Source: CAWDMC01 sp963803295 (GTDB taxonomy: Bacteria > Acidobacteriota > Terriglobia > UBA7540). Taken from it: 64,000 nt of DNA. The position numbers were made by a program, and so were the translations under genes. Each line of letters starts with the position of its first letter. The stretch's first letter is position 1. Location: contig CAWDMC010000004.1 in NCBI GenBank assembly GCA_963803295.1, positions 62,001-126,000 of the forward strand. Direction: 5' to 3'. Positions 7,539 to 15,901 of this stretch are shown here, piece by piece. The notes below the pieces were generated by a model, which saw nothing but the letters and a program-made list of their open reading frames with translations, did not search any database and was not told the origin of the DNA.

Positions 7539-8842
7539 CGGACGCGCATAAATAACTTGTATAGTTGGGTGGCCGATGGTAGTCTTTGTGCATGCGACTA
7601 AAGGAACTTGTCGGATCGGTCCGGGAAAAGTATGAGGCGCTAGGCAGTGTGTTATCGGAACGGCAACGCCGGATATGGGCAGCGACGGAAGCCCGCGCGT
7701 TAGCTCACGGTGGTATCGCGGTCGTGAGGGCAGCGACGGGGTTGTCGCGAAGCACTATCCATGCGGGAATGCGGGAATTGAGAGCAGGCCCCAAGCAGGG
7801 GCTGGAAGAGGGGCGAGACCGGAAAGCCGGAGGAGGGCGAAAGCGTCTCACCGAACACCAACCGGGAGTGCTCGCGGCCTTGCAGAAACTCATCGAACCC
7901 ACCACCCGGGGTGATCCGGAGTCGCCCTTGCGCTGGACCTGCAAGAGCACCCGCAAGCTGGCCGCCGAGCTGCAAGGGCAAGGATTTCGCATCGGCGACC
8001 GAAAAGTAGCCGATCTTCTGCACCAAATGAAATACAGCTTGCAGGGCAATGCCAAGACGATCGAAGGCGAGAGTCACCCGGATCGGAACGCTCAGTTTGA
8101 ATACATCAACGCGCAGGTCGAGCAATTCTTAAAGCAAGGTTGCCCGGTTATATCTGTGGACACGAAGAAGAAAGAGGCGGTAGGCAATTTCAGCAATGGC
8201 GGCCGCGAGTGGCAGCCCCAAGGGGAACCGGAGAAAACCTTACTGCACGATTTTCCGGATCCTGCTTTGGGTAAGGCGGTGCCCTATGGAATCTATGATC
8301 TGGGCCGGAATCAGGGCTGGGTGAACGTCGGCATCGACCACGACACGGCAGAGTTCGCCACCGATAGCATCTTATCCTGGTGGAAACACATGGGGTGTAA
8401 GGCCTATCCCGCGGCGAGCGAGTTGTTGATCATGGCCGACTGCGGTGGCAGCAACAGCAACCGTTCGCGGCTCTGGAAGATCGGAATTCAGCGCTTGGCC
8501 GATCTGACCGGACTTGCCATTCAGGTCGCGCACTTTCCGCCGGGAACCAGCAAATGGAACAAGATTGAACACCGGATGTTCTCCTTCATCACCCAGAACT
8601 GGCGAGGCCGCCCCTTGGTCAGCTATGAGACCATCGTTAACCTCGTGGGAAGCACCAAGACGACCACGGGCCTGAAGATCAAAGCGAAGTTGACCCGCCG
8701 TAAATATCCCCAAGGCATCAAAGTTCCCCAGTCAGAAATGGAGAAACTCAACTTCAAGGCGGCAACTTTCCATGGAGACTGGAACTATTCACTTCAACCT
8801 CATGGCCATTGAGAACTGGATTGGTTATTTATGCGCAGTCCC
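7539..8842 (+). mobile_element. ISAzo13-family insertion sequence
   Basis: One transposase gene lies between imperfect terminal inverted repeats. The left end reads CGGACGCGCATAAATAAC from 7539 and the right end, read inward, GGGACTGCGCATAAATAAC from 8842; they differ by one gap and one terminal base. TAAG occurs directly outside both ends (7535-7538 and 8843-8846), a candidate target duplication. The left end is 46 bases from the TIR start codon and the right end 17 bases from the stop codon of the MgtC-type gene. Confidence 0.85.
7592..8812 (+). CDS. ISAzo13-family transposase
   Basis: About 406 residues from the ATG at 7592. An N-terminal helix-turn-helix region (AAATGLSRSTIHAGMREL-like, residues 40-60) precedes a DDE core: ISVDTKKKEAVGNF, IMADCGGSNSNR and FPPGTSKWNKIEHRMFSF contain the three acidic residues in the spacing of the ISAzo13 family. 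The C-terminal KLTRRKYPQGIKV region is also family-typical. The reading frame is intact, so the element is likely recent. It has no passenger gene. Confidence 0.92.
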   Translation: MRLKELVGSVREKYEALGSVLSERQRRIWAATEARALAHGGIAVVRAATGLSRSTIHAGMRELRAGPKQGLEEGRDRKAGGGRKRLTEHQPGVLAALQKLIEPTTRGDPESPLRWTCKSTRKLAAELQGQGFRIGDRKVADLLHQMKYSLQGNAKTIEGESHPDRNAQFEYINAQVEQFLKQGCPVISVDTKKKEAVGNFSNGGREWQPQGEPEKTLLHDFPDPALGKAVPYGIYDLGRNQGWVNVGIDHDTAEFATDSILSWWKHMGCKAYPAASELLIMADCGGSNSNRSRLWKIGIQRLADLTGLAIQVAHFPPGTSKWNKIEHRMFSFITQNWRGRPLVSYETIVNLVGSTKTTTGLKIKAKLTRRKYPQGIKVPQSEMEKLNFKAATFHGDWNYSLQPHGH

Positions 8843-8858
8843 TAAGGATGTACCTGTG

Positions 8859-10127
8859 CTACACCCACAATAGCGGCAAAAGACCCAGGACTGCCAACCC
8901 GATCAGAAGCACGAGGGCCTGGTTGCCAGTTGCCTGCCGATGCGAAAAGGACCACGCGTAGATCCCCTTGGCTGTGTTGTTGCTCGCTGCCGCGATCAGG
9001 ATACCCGCCGAGGCAACCTGGAGGGGAGTGAGCGCGCCTGCTGCCTGGGTCATTCCCATAATGAACGGGTCCACGTCGGCAACCCCCATGAGCGCTCCCA
9101 GTCCGTATACCCCCGCTCGCCCCACATAGGTCACCGCTAAGCGGGTGGCCACCAGCATGGCTACGAAAAGAAACGCAAAGAAAAGGGCCGCTCCTAATTC
9201 GAGCGGATTCTTTGGCTCGAACTCCCTCTTGATCTCACTCGAGGTAGGGTCGGTTCGCCGGGACCAAAGCCAGCCCGTGCCGACCGCCAGAACTGCGAGC
9301 ACCAAGAATGGCAGCACAAGTCGAGTGATAAGTGCGCGGTTGAAAAGGCCCACTAGTGCGGCCAGGCGCAGGTACATCATACCGGAGGCCACCAGCATCC
9401 CACCCGAAAAAAGGTGGGGGCGACTCTCGCGATAGGATCGCTTTGCCAGCACCACGGTTGTGACTGTGGAGGAATAGGCGCCGCCCAGAAGGGCTGCAAG
9501 GACCACTCCTCCTTGACCTTTGGTTACCCTCTGCAGAACGTAGCTGCCATAGGAAACGGCGCTGACGGCCACCACCACCAGCCAGGTTTTGAAGGGATTG
9601 ATATGGAACCGAGTGAATTCACTATTAGGCACGATGGGCAGGATCACCGCGCTCAGGAGGAGGAACTTGGTAAAGGTGAGAATTTCTTCAGGGGCCATCC
9701 GTTTGGTGAGGCCCTCGAGAGCAACTTTGAATTCAAGTAAGAGTACACTCGCCACCGATAGTGTTGTCGCGATCCAGAAATGCCCGTAATAGACCAGCGC
9801 CCCCACCAGATACGTTGCCAAGCCGGACATTTCAGTCGTGACGCCGGCTACTTCCGAAGTTGTGAGCTTGCGCCAGTAGGAAAGCCCTAGGAATCCGCCT
9901 ACCACCGCGAAGCCAACAGTAACGGGCATCAGTTCCCCGCCCGACAACACAGCCACCGTGAAGCCTAACAGTCCGATCAACGGGAAGGTCCGGACCCCAC
10001 CGAAGGCATAGTACTTGGCTTCGGCCTTGTGTTCCTCGCGTTCCAGTCCGATCAGGAACGAAAGAAACAGCACCAGCACGATTTTGACGCCGTCAGGAGG
10101 TAAGCCCTGATATAGTTTCATCAACAT
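8859..10127 (-). CDS. MgtC/SapB-family and DUF4010 membrane protein
   Basis: A 422-residue integral membrane protein with about 12 hydrophobic segments. The N-terminal third is MgtC-like (VLFLSFLIGLEREEHKAEAK, GGVRTFPLIGLLGF); the remainder matches the DUF4010 architecture (LPIVPN, GGAYSSTVTTVVLAKRS, ASNNTAKGIYAWSF). MgtC proteins are inner-membrane factors linked to growth under low magnesium, with an unclear mechanism; transport by this fusion family is suspected but unproven. The stop codon lies 17 bases from the right end of the ISAzo13 element, so the insertion just missed this gene and replaced its downstream region. Confidence 0.85.
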   Translation of the reverse strand: MLMKLYQGLPPDGVKIVLVLFLSFLIGLEREEHKAEAKYYAFGGVRTFPLIGLLGFTVAVLSGGELMPVTVGFAVVGGFLGLSYWRKLTTSEVAGVTTEMSGLATYLVGALVYYGHFWIATTLSVASVLLLEFKVALEGLTKRMAPEEILTFTKFLLLSAVILPIVPNSEFTRFHINPFKTWLVVVAVSAVSYGSYVLQRVTKGQGGVVLAALLGGAYSSTVTTVVLAKRSYRESRPHLFSGGMLVASGMMYLRLAALVGLFNRALITRLVLPFLVLAVLAVGTGWLWSRRTDPTSSEIKREFEPKNPLELGAALFFAFLFVAMLVATRLAVTYVGRAGVYGLGALMGVADVDPFIMGMTQAAGALTPLQVASAGILIAAASNNTAKGIYAWSFSHRQATGNQALVLLIGLAVLGLLPLLWV

Positions 10128-10226
10128 GGTCGGTTCACAACTCGCACAGACTTTGTGCCTTTCGAAGTCTGCGGCTTTGCATGCTAAACCGGCAAGGATC
10201 CGCTATCCGTCTTCGCTAACCGTGCG

Positions 10227-11111
10227 TTATCGACCTTTGCCCTCAAGGTAGGCCCGCGCCGCCCTCAACTCTTTGCGTTTTGACGCGTCAACTTCAGGAA
10301 AGGCAAGATCAAGTTCTTCCAGAGTATCGACGATCGCCGAGGCGACCGCCAGGCGCGTGAACCATTTATTGTCGGCGGGAATGACGTACCAAGGCGCATT
10401 GGGGGTGGAGGTGGCGCGGATCATCTCCTCGTAGGCTTCCATATAGTCGTCCCAGTGCTCGCGCTCCTTCATGTCGCTAGGTGAGAACTTCCAGTTCTTT
10501 TCGTTTTCGTCCAGCCGGCTCAAGAAGCGCCTCTTCTGTTCCTTCTTGGAGAGGTGAAGATAAAACTTACGGACGATGACGCCATTGCGGCTCAGATAAC
10601 GCTCGAAGACACAGATATCCTCGAACCGTTGCTTCCAAATCTTCTTGCCCATCAATAACTCAGGAATTTTCTCCTTGGCCAGAAACTCAGGATGGACGCG
10701 GACGACCAGCGCCTCCTCGTAGTAGGAGCGGTTAAAAATGCCGATTCGGCCACGCTCGGGGAGGCAACGCGAGGTCCTCCACATAAAGTCGTGGTTGAGT
10801 TCCTCAGGCGAGGGCGCTTTGAACGAATAGACCTGGCAACCCTGCGGATTTACTCCCGACATCACGTGGGCGATGGCACCGTCTTTGCCGGCAGCGTCCA
10901 TCGCCTGGAATATCAGGAGCACCGCCCATTGATCCTGAGCGTAGAGCTTTTGCTGTAACTCGCTCAAGGTCGCGACACCCTTGGCAAGCCAGGTTTCCGC
11001 CTCTTCTTTGGAGCTGATGCCACCCTTGTCGCCGGGATCGATATCCTTGAGGCGAAAGTTGCGGCCATGGTCGATTCGGAATGGTCGCGCGAATTTTCCC
11101 GTCTTGCTCAT
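10227..11111 (-). CDS. PPK2-family polyphosphate nucleotide phosphotransferase
   Basis: 294 residues from the ATG at 11111, chosen because GGAGG lies seven bases upstream; an in-frame codon at 11201 extends it without support. PPK2 enzymes move phosphate between polyphosphate and nucleoside mono- or diphosphates in the cytoplasm. The Walker A motif is QAMDAAGKDGAI, the Walker B region FNRSYYEEALVVRVHP, and the lid-module arginines lie in KKEQKRRFLSRL. Length matches one-domain PPK2. The exact class (AMP, ADP or both) cannot be fixed without alignment. The neighbouring MgtC-type gene on the same strand suggests a stress-related context. Confidence 0.92.
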   Translation of the reverse strand: MSKTGKFARPFRIDHGRNFRLKDIDPGDKGGISSKEEAETWLAKGVATLSELQQKLYAQDQWAVLLIFQAMDAAGKDGAIAHVMSGVNPQGCQVYSFKAPSPEELNHDFMWRTSRCLPERGRIGIFNRSYYEEALVVRVHPEFLAKEKIPELLMGKKIWKQRFEDICVFERYLSRNGVIVRKFYLHLSKKEQKRRFLSRLDENEKNWKFSPSDMKEREHWDDYMEAYEEMIRATSTPNAPWYVIPADNKWFTRLAVASAIVDTLEELDLAFPEVDASKRKELRAARAYLEGKGR

Positions 11112-11381
11112 AGGTGAACCTCCACTGCCGATGCACGCTACCGAGGATATTGCCGATCGTTCATTTAAGCAACTTAAACTCAGGCAGATAAGAGCGTTCA
11201 ACCCCGAGTACGGTACATTTAACCCGTCGCGTAAGGTTGGTCCTGATGATTAGTAAGGATGCTGTTGAAGGGTGTGCAGTTTTGACAAAGGACAGCGATG
11301 ACTCGCAAAACCCTCTTCCATGGTGCACAAGGGGCTGGGTCAGGCAGCGCGTCAGAGAAAGCGGTGGATTAGAAGCGTGTG

Positions 11382-13718
11382 TCAGGATCCCAATCCGATT
11401 CGGCACACATGATCCCGGCTCACGCGCTCCTGCTCGATATAGGCGCGCGTGCGGCGCGTAAGTTCGTCAAAGTCCACGCCGTGCGCATCGAATTCGGGCC
11501 CGTCCACGCAAGCAAAGCGGATCTTCCCTCCTACGGTGACGCGACAACCGCCGCACATCCCAGTGCCGTCCACCATGATGGGATTCAGGCTGGCAAAGGT
11601 TGGCACTCCCCATTCGCGGGTCACCTCGGACGCGAAACGCATCATAGGAATCGGCCCGATCACGTGAGCCGCTCCAAGCGGTTCCGCCTGCTGCTCTTTC
11701 CACCAACGCATCAGGGCCACAACGGTGCCGTGGAAGCCGACAGACCCGTCATCGGTTGACCACATCACCTCGTCCGCTACCTGGCGTAATTCGTCATCGA
11801 GCAGGATCTGAGCCGTTGAGCGTGCTCCACATAGTGCGGTCACGTGATTACCGGCTTCGCGAAAGGCGCGGGCCACGGGGAGCAATTCGGCAACGCCAAC
11901 TCCACCCGCCACACACAATACTCGGCCCACCCGCTCGATCGAAGCCGGCTGCCCCAGAGGACCCAAGAGACCGGCGAGCATACTGCCAACCTCGAGTTCG
12001 ACGGTCGCCCTGCTGGTCCTGCCCACAGCTTGAACCACGATGTTGATCGTGCCGCGCTCCGCGCTTCCATCGACAATCGTCAACGGGATACGTTCGCTCT
12101 CGGCGGTGGGCCGCACAATGATGAACTGTCCTGGATTCCAATGCCGGGCCACTTCCGGAGCTTCGACTTCGAACCAGGCTATTTCCGGGGTGATAAGCCG
12201 CTTGGCCACGATGCGGTTTCCGGCACCCGGTTTTGGCAAATCAGGCGCTGCGGATCGCGCTCTGCCGTTGTCGGCAACCAAGGCTCGATCGATCGCCTGG
12301 GCAGCGGCGCGCCCGTCTCGCATCGCAAGAATCACCGTGGAACCGCCGCGCGCTACGTCCCCGCCTGCAAAGACCCTGGGCATGCTGGTCTGTCCGGCGG
12401 CATCCACCACAATTTTGCCGCGCCTGGTCAATAACTGTGGAGTCGCCTTTTGAACGGTTGGATTCGGACTCTGGCCGATTGCCATCACCACGGTTTCGAC
12501 CGCCACGCGGTACTCCGAGCCTGGGATCGGGACAGGCGAGGGACGGCCTGATTCGTCGGGGTCCCCCAGCCGCATGCGAATGCACTCCATCTCAATCAGA
12601 TTTCCCTTTTCGTTGCCAAACAGACGGACTGGCGCGGCCAGGAATTCGAAATGTACGCCCTCCTCTTCCGCGTGAGCGATCTCCTCCAGGCGGGCCCGCA
12701 GCTCGGCGCGTCCCCGCCGGAACAGGATCGTGGTCTCGCTACCCATTCGGCGCGCCCAGCGAGCGGCATCCATTGCCGAATTCCCACCGCCGACAACAAC
12801 GGTGTGCTTGCCCACAATCACCGGCGTATCGGCCTCAGGAAATTTGTAGGCCTGCATCAGGTTGATTCGGGTCAGGAACTCGTTGGCGGTGTACACGCCG
12901 ATGAGGTTCTCGCCGGGTATACCCATCAGATGGGGCAGGCCTGCGCCGGTACCGAGGAAAATCGCGGCGTATCCTGCTGCAAACAATTCATCGACCGAGG
13001 CGCCCCGTCCTACAATGAAGTCCGTGCAAAACTCGACTCCCATTTTTCGCAGCCGATCGATCTCCTCGTGCAGAATCTCACGCGGCAAGCGAAAATTCGG
13101 GATGCCGTAGGATAGAACTCCGCCAAGCTGGTGCAGTGCCTCGAAGACGGTAACCTGATAGCCTTTCCTTATCAGATCGAAAGCGGCGATCAATGAGGCG
13201 GGACCGCTCCCCACCAGAGCGATCCGCGGTCCTGTGGGCGGCTCAAAAACGTTTGGTGTGGCATCTTCCTGCTGCCGGTGTTGATCCGCAACATACCGTT
13301 CGAGCGAGCCGATCGCCACCGGTTCGAGCTTGACGCCCATCAGGCAGGCTTCTTCGCAGAACAACTCGTGCTGACAGACGCGTCCGCAAATGCCGGGGAA
13401 TGGACTCTGCTCACTGATTTTGGCAAAGGCGGCTTCGACGTCGCCATTGCCGAGGGCGTCGATGAAAGCTTTGATGTCGATGTGCAGCGGGCAGGCATCG
13501 ATGCACTTTGGATCCTTACACTGCAGGCAGCGCAGGACTTCCACTTTGACTTGTTCCGGCGAGAAACCGAGCGCAACTTCACGGCAGCCTTCCACACGAG
13601 CCTCGGGCCCGAGCAGCGGTATCTCCTGGCGAGGCGCCTTGGGATTGGGCTTGCGTTTTGGCTTGGCCTGGACAGTCTTCGGATCTACGTTCGCTGGCAA
13701 GGGCCCTCCCTTTTTCAC
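11382..13718 (-). CDS. Fused GltA/SudA-NfnAB-like NAD(P)H flavoprotein oxidoreductase
   Basis: A 778-residue fusion. Residues about 50-480 form a glutamate-synthase small-subunit-like half: two cysteine clusters (CLQCKDPKCIDACP, CGRVCQHELFCEEAC) for [4Fe-4S], an FAD site (ALVGSGPASLIAA) and an NADPH site (VVVGGGNSAMDAARWARRMG). Residues about 505-778 resemble dihydroorotate dehydrogenase electron-transfer subunit/ferredoxin-NADP reductase: PLTIVDG flavin region, AGGVGVAELLPVARA and a terminal [2Fe-2S] motif GMCGGCRVTVGGKIRFACVDG. Separate proteins NfnA and NfnB or SudA and SudB perform ferredoxin-linked NADH/NADPH exchange or sulfide dehydrogenase reactions; a single-chain version is known in several bacteria. 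A CRP-like palindrome lies 52 bases upstream. Which reaction predominates is unknown. Confidence 0.85.
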   Translation of the reverse strand: MKKGGPLPANVDPKTVQAKPKRKPNPKAPRQEIPLLGPEARVEGCREVALGFSPEQVKVEVLRCLQCKDPKCIDACPLHIDIKAFIDALGNGDVEAAFAKISEQSPFPGICGRVCQHELFCEEACLMGVKLEPVAIGSLERYVADQHRQQEDATPNVFEPPTGPRIALVGSGPASLIAAFDLIRKGYQVTVFEALHQLGGVLSYGIPNFRLPREILHEEIDRLRKMGVEFCTDFIVGRGASVDELFAAGYAAIFLGTGAGLPHLMGIPGENLIGVYTANEFLTRINLMQAYKFPEADTPVIVGKHTVVVGGGNSAMDAARWARRMGSETTILFRRGRAELRARLEEIAHAEEEGVHFEFLAAPVRLFGNEKGNLIEMECIRMRLGDPDESGRPSPVPIPGSEYRVAVETVVMAIGQSPNPTVQKATPQLLTRRGKIVVDAAGQTSMPRVFAGGDVARGGSTVILAMRDGRAAAQAIDRALVADNGRARSAAPDLPKPGAGNRIVAKRLITPEIAWFEVEAPEVARHWNPGQFIIVRPTAESERIPLTIVDGSAERGTINIVVQAVGRTSRATVELEVGSMLAGLLGPLGQPASIERVGRVLCVAGGVGVAELLPVARAFREAGNHVTALCGARSTAQILLDDELRQVADEVMWSTDDGSVGFHGTVVALMRWWKEQQAEPLGAAHVIGPIPMMRFASEVTREWGVPTFASLNPIMVDGTGMCGGCRVTVGGKIRFACVDGPEFDAHGVDFDELTRRTRAYIEQERVSRDHVCRIGLGS

Positions 13719-13769
13719 CGGCTCGCACCGAACTAGAACAAAAATAACATTTTGCTACGGCCAGGCGTC

Positions 13770-13785
13770 AGTGACGGCTATCACA
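13770..13785. promoter_or_regulatory. CRP/FNR-type palindrome in divergent promoter region
   Basis: Read on the minus strand the site is TGTGATAGCCGTCACT, one base from TGTGA-N6-TCACA. It lies 52 bases before the fused flavoprotein gene and about 235 bases before the tyrosine phenol-lyase start, in the 301-base divergent gap. The same core recurs at 17360-17375. A CRP/FNR-superfamily regulator is the likely ligand (inference). Confidence 0.6.
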
Positions 13786-14019
13786 CGAGTGCCTGGGTTC
13801 CGAACGGGCGGGTACAGTGGCGGTTGCAAAGGACCTTCCACTACTTACTCTCGCCTCCTGCCCGAGGCGGGCAAGAGCCATTTTACTCGCGGCTTGAGCC
13901 GGTGTTATCCTGCTCGGGGTTAGGCTGAATTTCTGGCCTTGTCGTACCTGTCGCTATTCTCTACGAGCGACCGGGACGCCCTACTATAGCCTCAACAGAC
14001 CTGTTTGGGGGGGTTTCTA

Positions 14020-15411
14020 ATGTCAAAATCCAGACCTGTCCGGCGCTCGTGGGCAGAGCCCTGGAAAATCAAGATGGTTGAGCCCATCCAGATGACCACG
14101 CGTCCCGATCGCGAGAGGTACATCCGGGAGGCGGGTTACAACACCTTTTTGCTTCGTTCAGAGGACGTTTACATTGATCTGCTCACGGACAGCGGCACCA
14201 ATGCGATGAGCGATCGTCAGTGGTCGGGCTTGATGCTGGGTGACGAGGCTTACGCCGGCAGCAGGAACTTCTACCATTTGTCAGAAACGATCACTCAATT
14301 CTACGGATACAAGTATGTGGTTCCCACCCACCAGGGACGCGGAGCCGAACATATCCTTTCCCGCATCATGATTAAGCCGGGCCATCTCATTCCCGGCAAT
14401 ATGTATTTCACTACGACTCGTCTTCATCAGGAATTGGCGGGCGGCACCTTTATAGATGTGATCATCCCGGAGGCGCACGATCCGGCGAATGAACACCCTT
14501 TCAAGGGCAATGTCGATTTGAACAAACTGGATCGCCTCATTGCGGAAAAGGGGGCGAGCCGGATTCCCTACATTTCAGTGGCGGGAACCGTGAACATGGC
14601 GGGCGGACAGCCGCAGTCCATGACCAACATGCGCGCGCTACGCGATCTCACCCGCAAACATCATATTCCGATCGTGCTTGATGCCACCCGCGCGGTCGAG
14701 AACGCCTATTTCATCCAACAGCGCGAGACCGGATACCGCGGCAAGAAGGTGGCCGAGATCCTCAAGGAGTACTGCTCCTACACGGATAGTTGCACCATGA
14801 GTGCAAAAAAAGACGCCCTGGTAAACATTGGGGGCTGGCTCGCTACCAACGAAGAAGGACTGTTTGAGGAAGCCCGCAATATGGTGGTGGTCTACGAAGG
14901 CCTGCACACCTACGGAGGTCTTGCCGGGCGCGATATGGAAGCGATGGCGCGCGGCATCGCTGAGAGTGTGGAAGACGATCAGATCCGGGCGCGCATCGGA
15001 CAGGTTGAGTATCTCGGTGAGAATCTGATCGATTGGGGAATACCAGTGGTGCGGCCCATCGGAGGACACGCGGTATTCCTAAACGCCAAGGCCTTCTATC
15101 CCCAGATTCCGCAGGAGCAGTTTCCGGCGCAGGCCCTGGCCGCCTATCTCTATGTCGATTCCGGAGTACGCACGATGGAACGTGGCATCGTTTCGGCCGG
15201 CCGCGATCCGGAGTCAGGGGAGCATCGCTTTCCCAAGCTCGAGTTGGTTCGGGTGACTATTCCGCGGCGCGTATATACTCAGTCGCACATGGACGTCGTG
15301 GGCGAATCGATTTTCCAGGTTTACGAGCAGAGAGAGCAAGCTCGTGGTCTGAAGATGGTGTACGAACCCAAGTACCTGCGTTTCTTTCAGGCGCGCTTTC
15401 AGCCTGTGTAG
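14020..15411 (+). CDS. tpl: Tyrosine phenol-lyase (PLP-dependent beta-eliminating lyase)
   Basis: About 463 residues from the ATG at 14020, which follows a G-rich ribosome-binding tract. The enzyme converts L-tyrosine to phenol, pyruvate and ammonia using PLP. It is close to both tryptophanase and tyrosine phenol-lyase, but the diagnostic positions favour the latter: FTTTRLHQE has Thr where tryptophanase has Asp, and GVRTMERG keeps the Arg that binds the phenol side in tyrosine phenol-lyase. PLP-binding Lys is in TMSAKKDALV; PTHQGRGAEH and the C-terminal LRFFQARF are also shared with that enzyme. Its neighbours are dodecin and glutamate dehydrogenase. Substrate preference still needs assay. 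Confidence 0.85.
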   Translation: MSKSRPVRRSWAEPWKIKMVEPIQMTTRPDRERYIREAGYNTFLLRSEDVYIDLLTDSGTNAMSDRQWSGLMLGDEAYAGSRNFYHLSETITQFYGYKYVVPTHQGRGAEHILSRIMIKPGHLIPGNMYFTTTRLHQELAGGTFIDVIIPEAHDPANEHPFKGNVDLNKLDRLIAEKGASRIPYISVAGTVNMAGGQPQSMTNMRALRDLTRKHHIPIVLDATRAVENAYFIQQRETGYRGKKVAEILKEYCSYTDSCTMSAKKDALVNIGGWLATNEEGLFEEARNMVVVYEGLHTYGGLAGRDMEAMARGIAESVEDDQIRARIGQVEYLGENLIDWGIPVVRPIGGHAVFLNAKAFYPQIPQEQFPAQALAAYLYVDSGVRTMERGIVSAGRDPESGEHRFPKLELVRVTIPRRVYTQSHMDVVGESIFQVYEQREQARGLKMVYEPKYLRFFQARFQPV

Positions 15412-15550
15412 CGCTGGAGGCGACTCTTATATTAAGAAACCGAGAAGCGGGCTGCAAGATTGTATCCAGAGGCTGTCAGGTGTATATTGCCGAGAATCTC
15501 CGATGAGGCATAACTGAACCAGGAACGATCGCAGGAAGGAGATATCTAAA

Positions 15551-15757
15551 ATGCCGGGAACATACAAAATCACCGAAGTGGTAGGGACATCATCCGTGAG
15601 CTTTGCCGAGGCTACAAAGGCCGGTGTTGCCGAGGCCGCGAAGACAATCCGGCACATGGATTGGTTTGAGGTTGTGGAAGAGAGCGGCAGGATCAAAGAT
15701 GGCAAGGTGGAGGAATTCCAAGTCAGGGTGAAGATCGGGTTCAAGATCGAGCGATAA
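15551..15757 (+). CDS. Dodecin family flavin-binding protein
   Basis: A 68-residue protein with the dodecin pattern: YKITEVVGTSS, a single alpha helix (FAEATKAGVAEAAKTI) and two beta strands, with the flavin-stacking tryptophan in MDWFEVVEESG. Dodecins form dodecameric shells that store riboflavin or FMN and protect cells from free flavin. A strong ribosome-binding site (AGGAAGGAGAT) precedes the ATG. It is 139 bases downstream of tyrosine phenol-lyase on the same strand; the nearby multi-flavin enzyme at 11.4-13.7 kb is a plausible reason for flavin buffering. Confidence 0.93.
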   Translation: MPGTYKITEVVGTSSVSFAEATKAGVAEAAKTIRHMDWFEVVEESGRIKDGKVEEFQVRVKIGFKIER

Positions 15758-15769
15758 ATCGCGGTAGCC

Positions 15770-15812
15770 GCTCTCCGATGCCGTTCGGCCGAGGATCGAG
15801 GCATCGGAGAGC
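15770..15812. terminator. Hairpin between convergent dodecin and glutamate dehydrogenase genes
   Basis: GCTCTCCGATGC (15770-15781) pairs perfectly with GCATCGGAGAGC (15801-15812), a 12-bp stem with a 19-base loop between two converging genes. There is no clear T tract on either side, but position and stem length favour a bidirectional transcript end. Confidence 0.5.
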
Positions 15813-15901
15813 ACCTGGCCGAGGACCAAGCTGATTGATCCCGGCTCATGAGCAACAAGGTATCGCGGACTCGCTATCCGATCCGGTTGGATCGCGGACG
15901 A

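Noticed and set aside
14020..15411. Annotation of this gene as tryptophanase
   Set aside because: The Thr in FTTTRLHQE and the Arg in GVRTMERG are those of tyrosine phenol-lyase.
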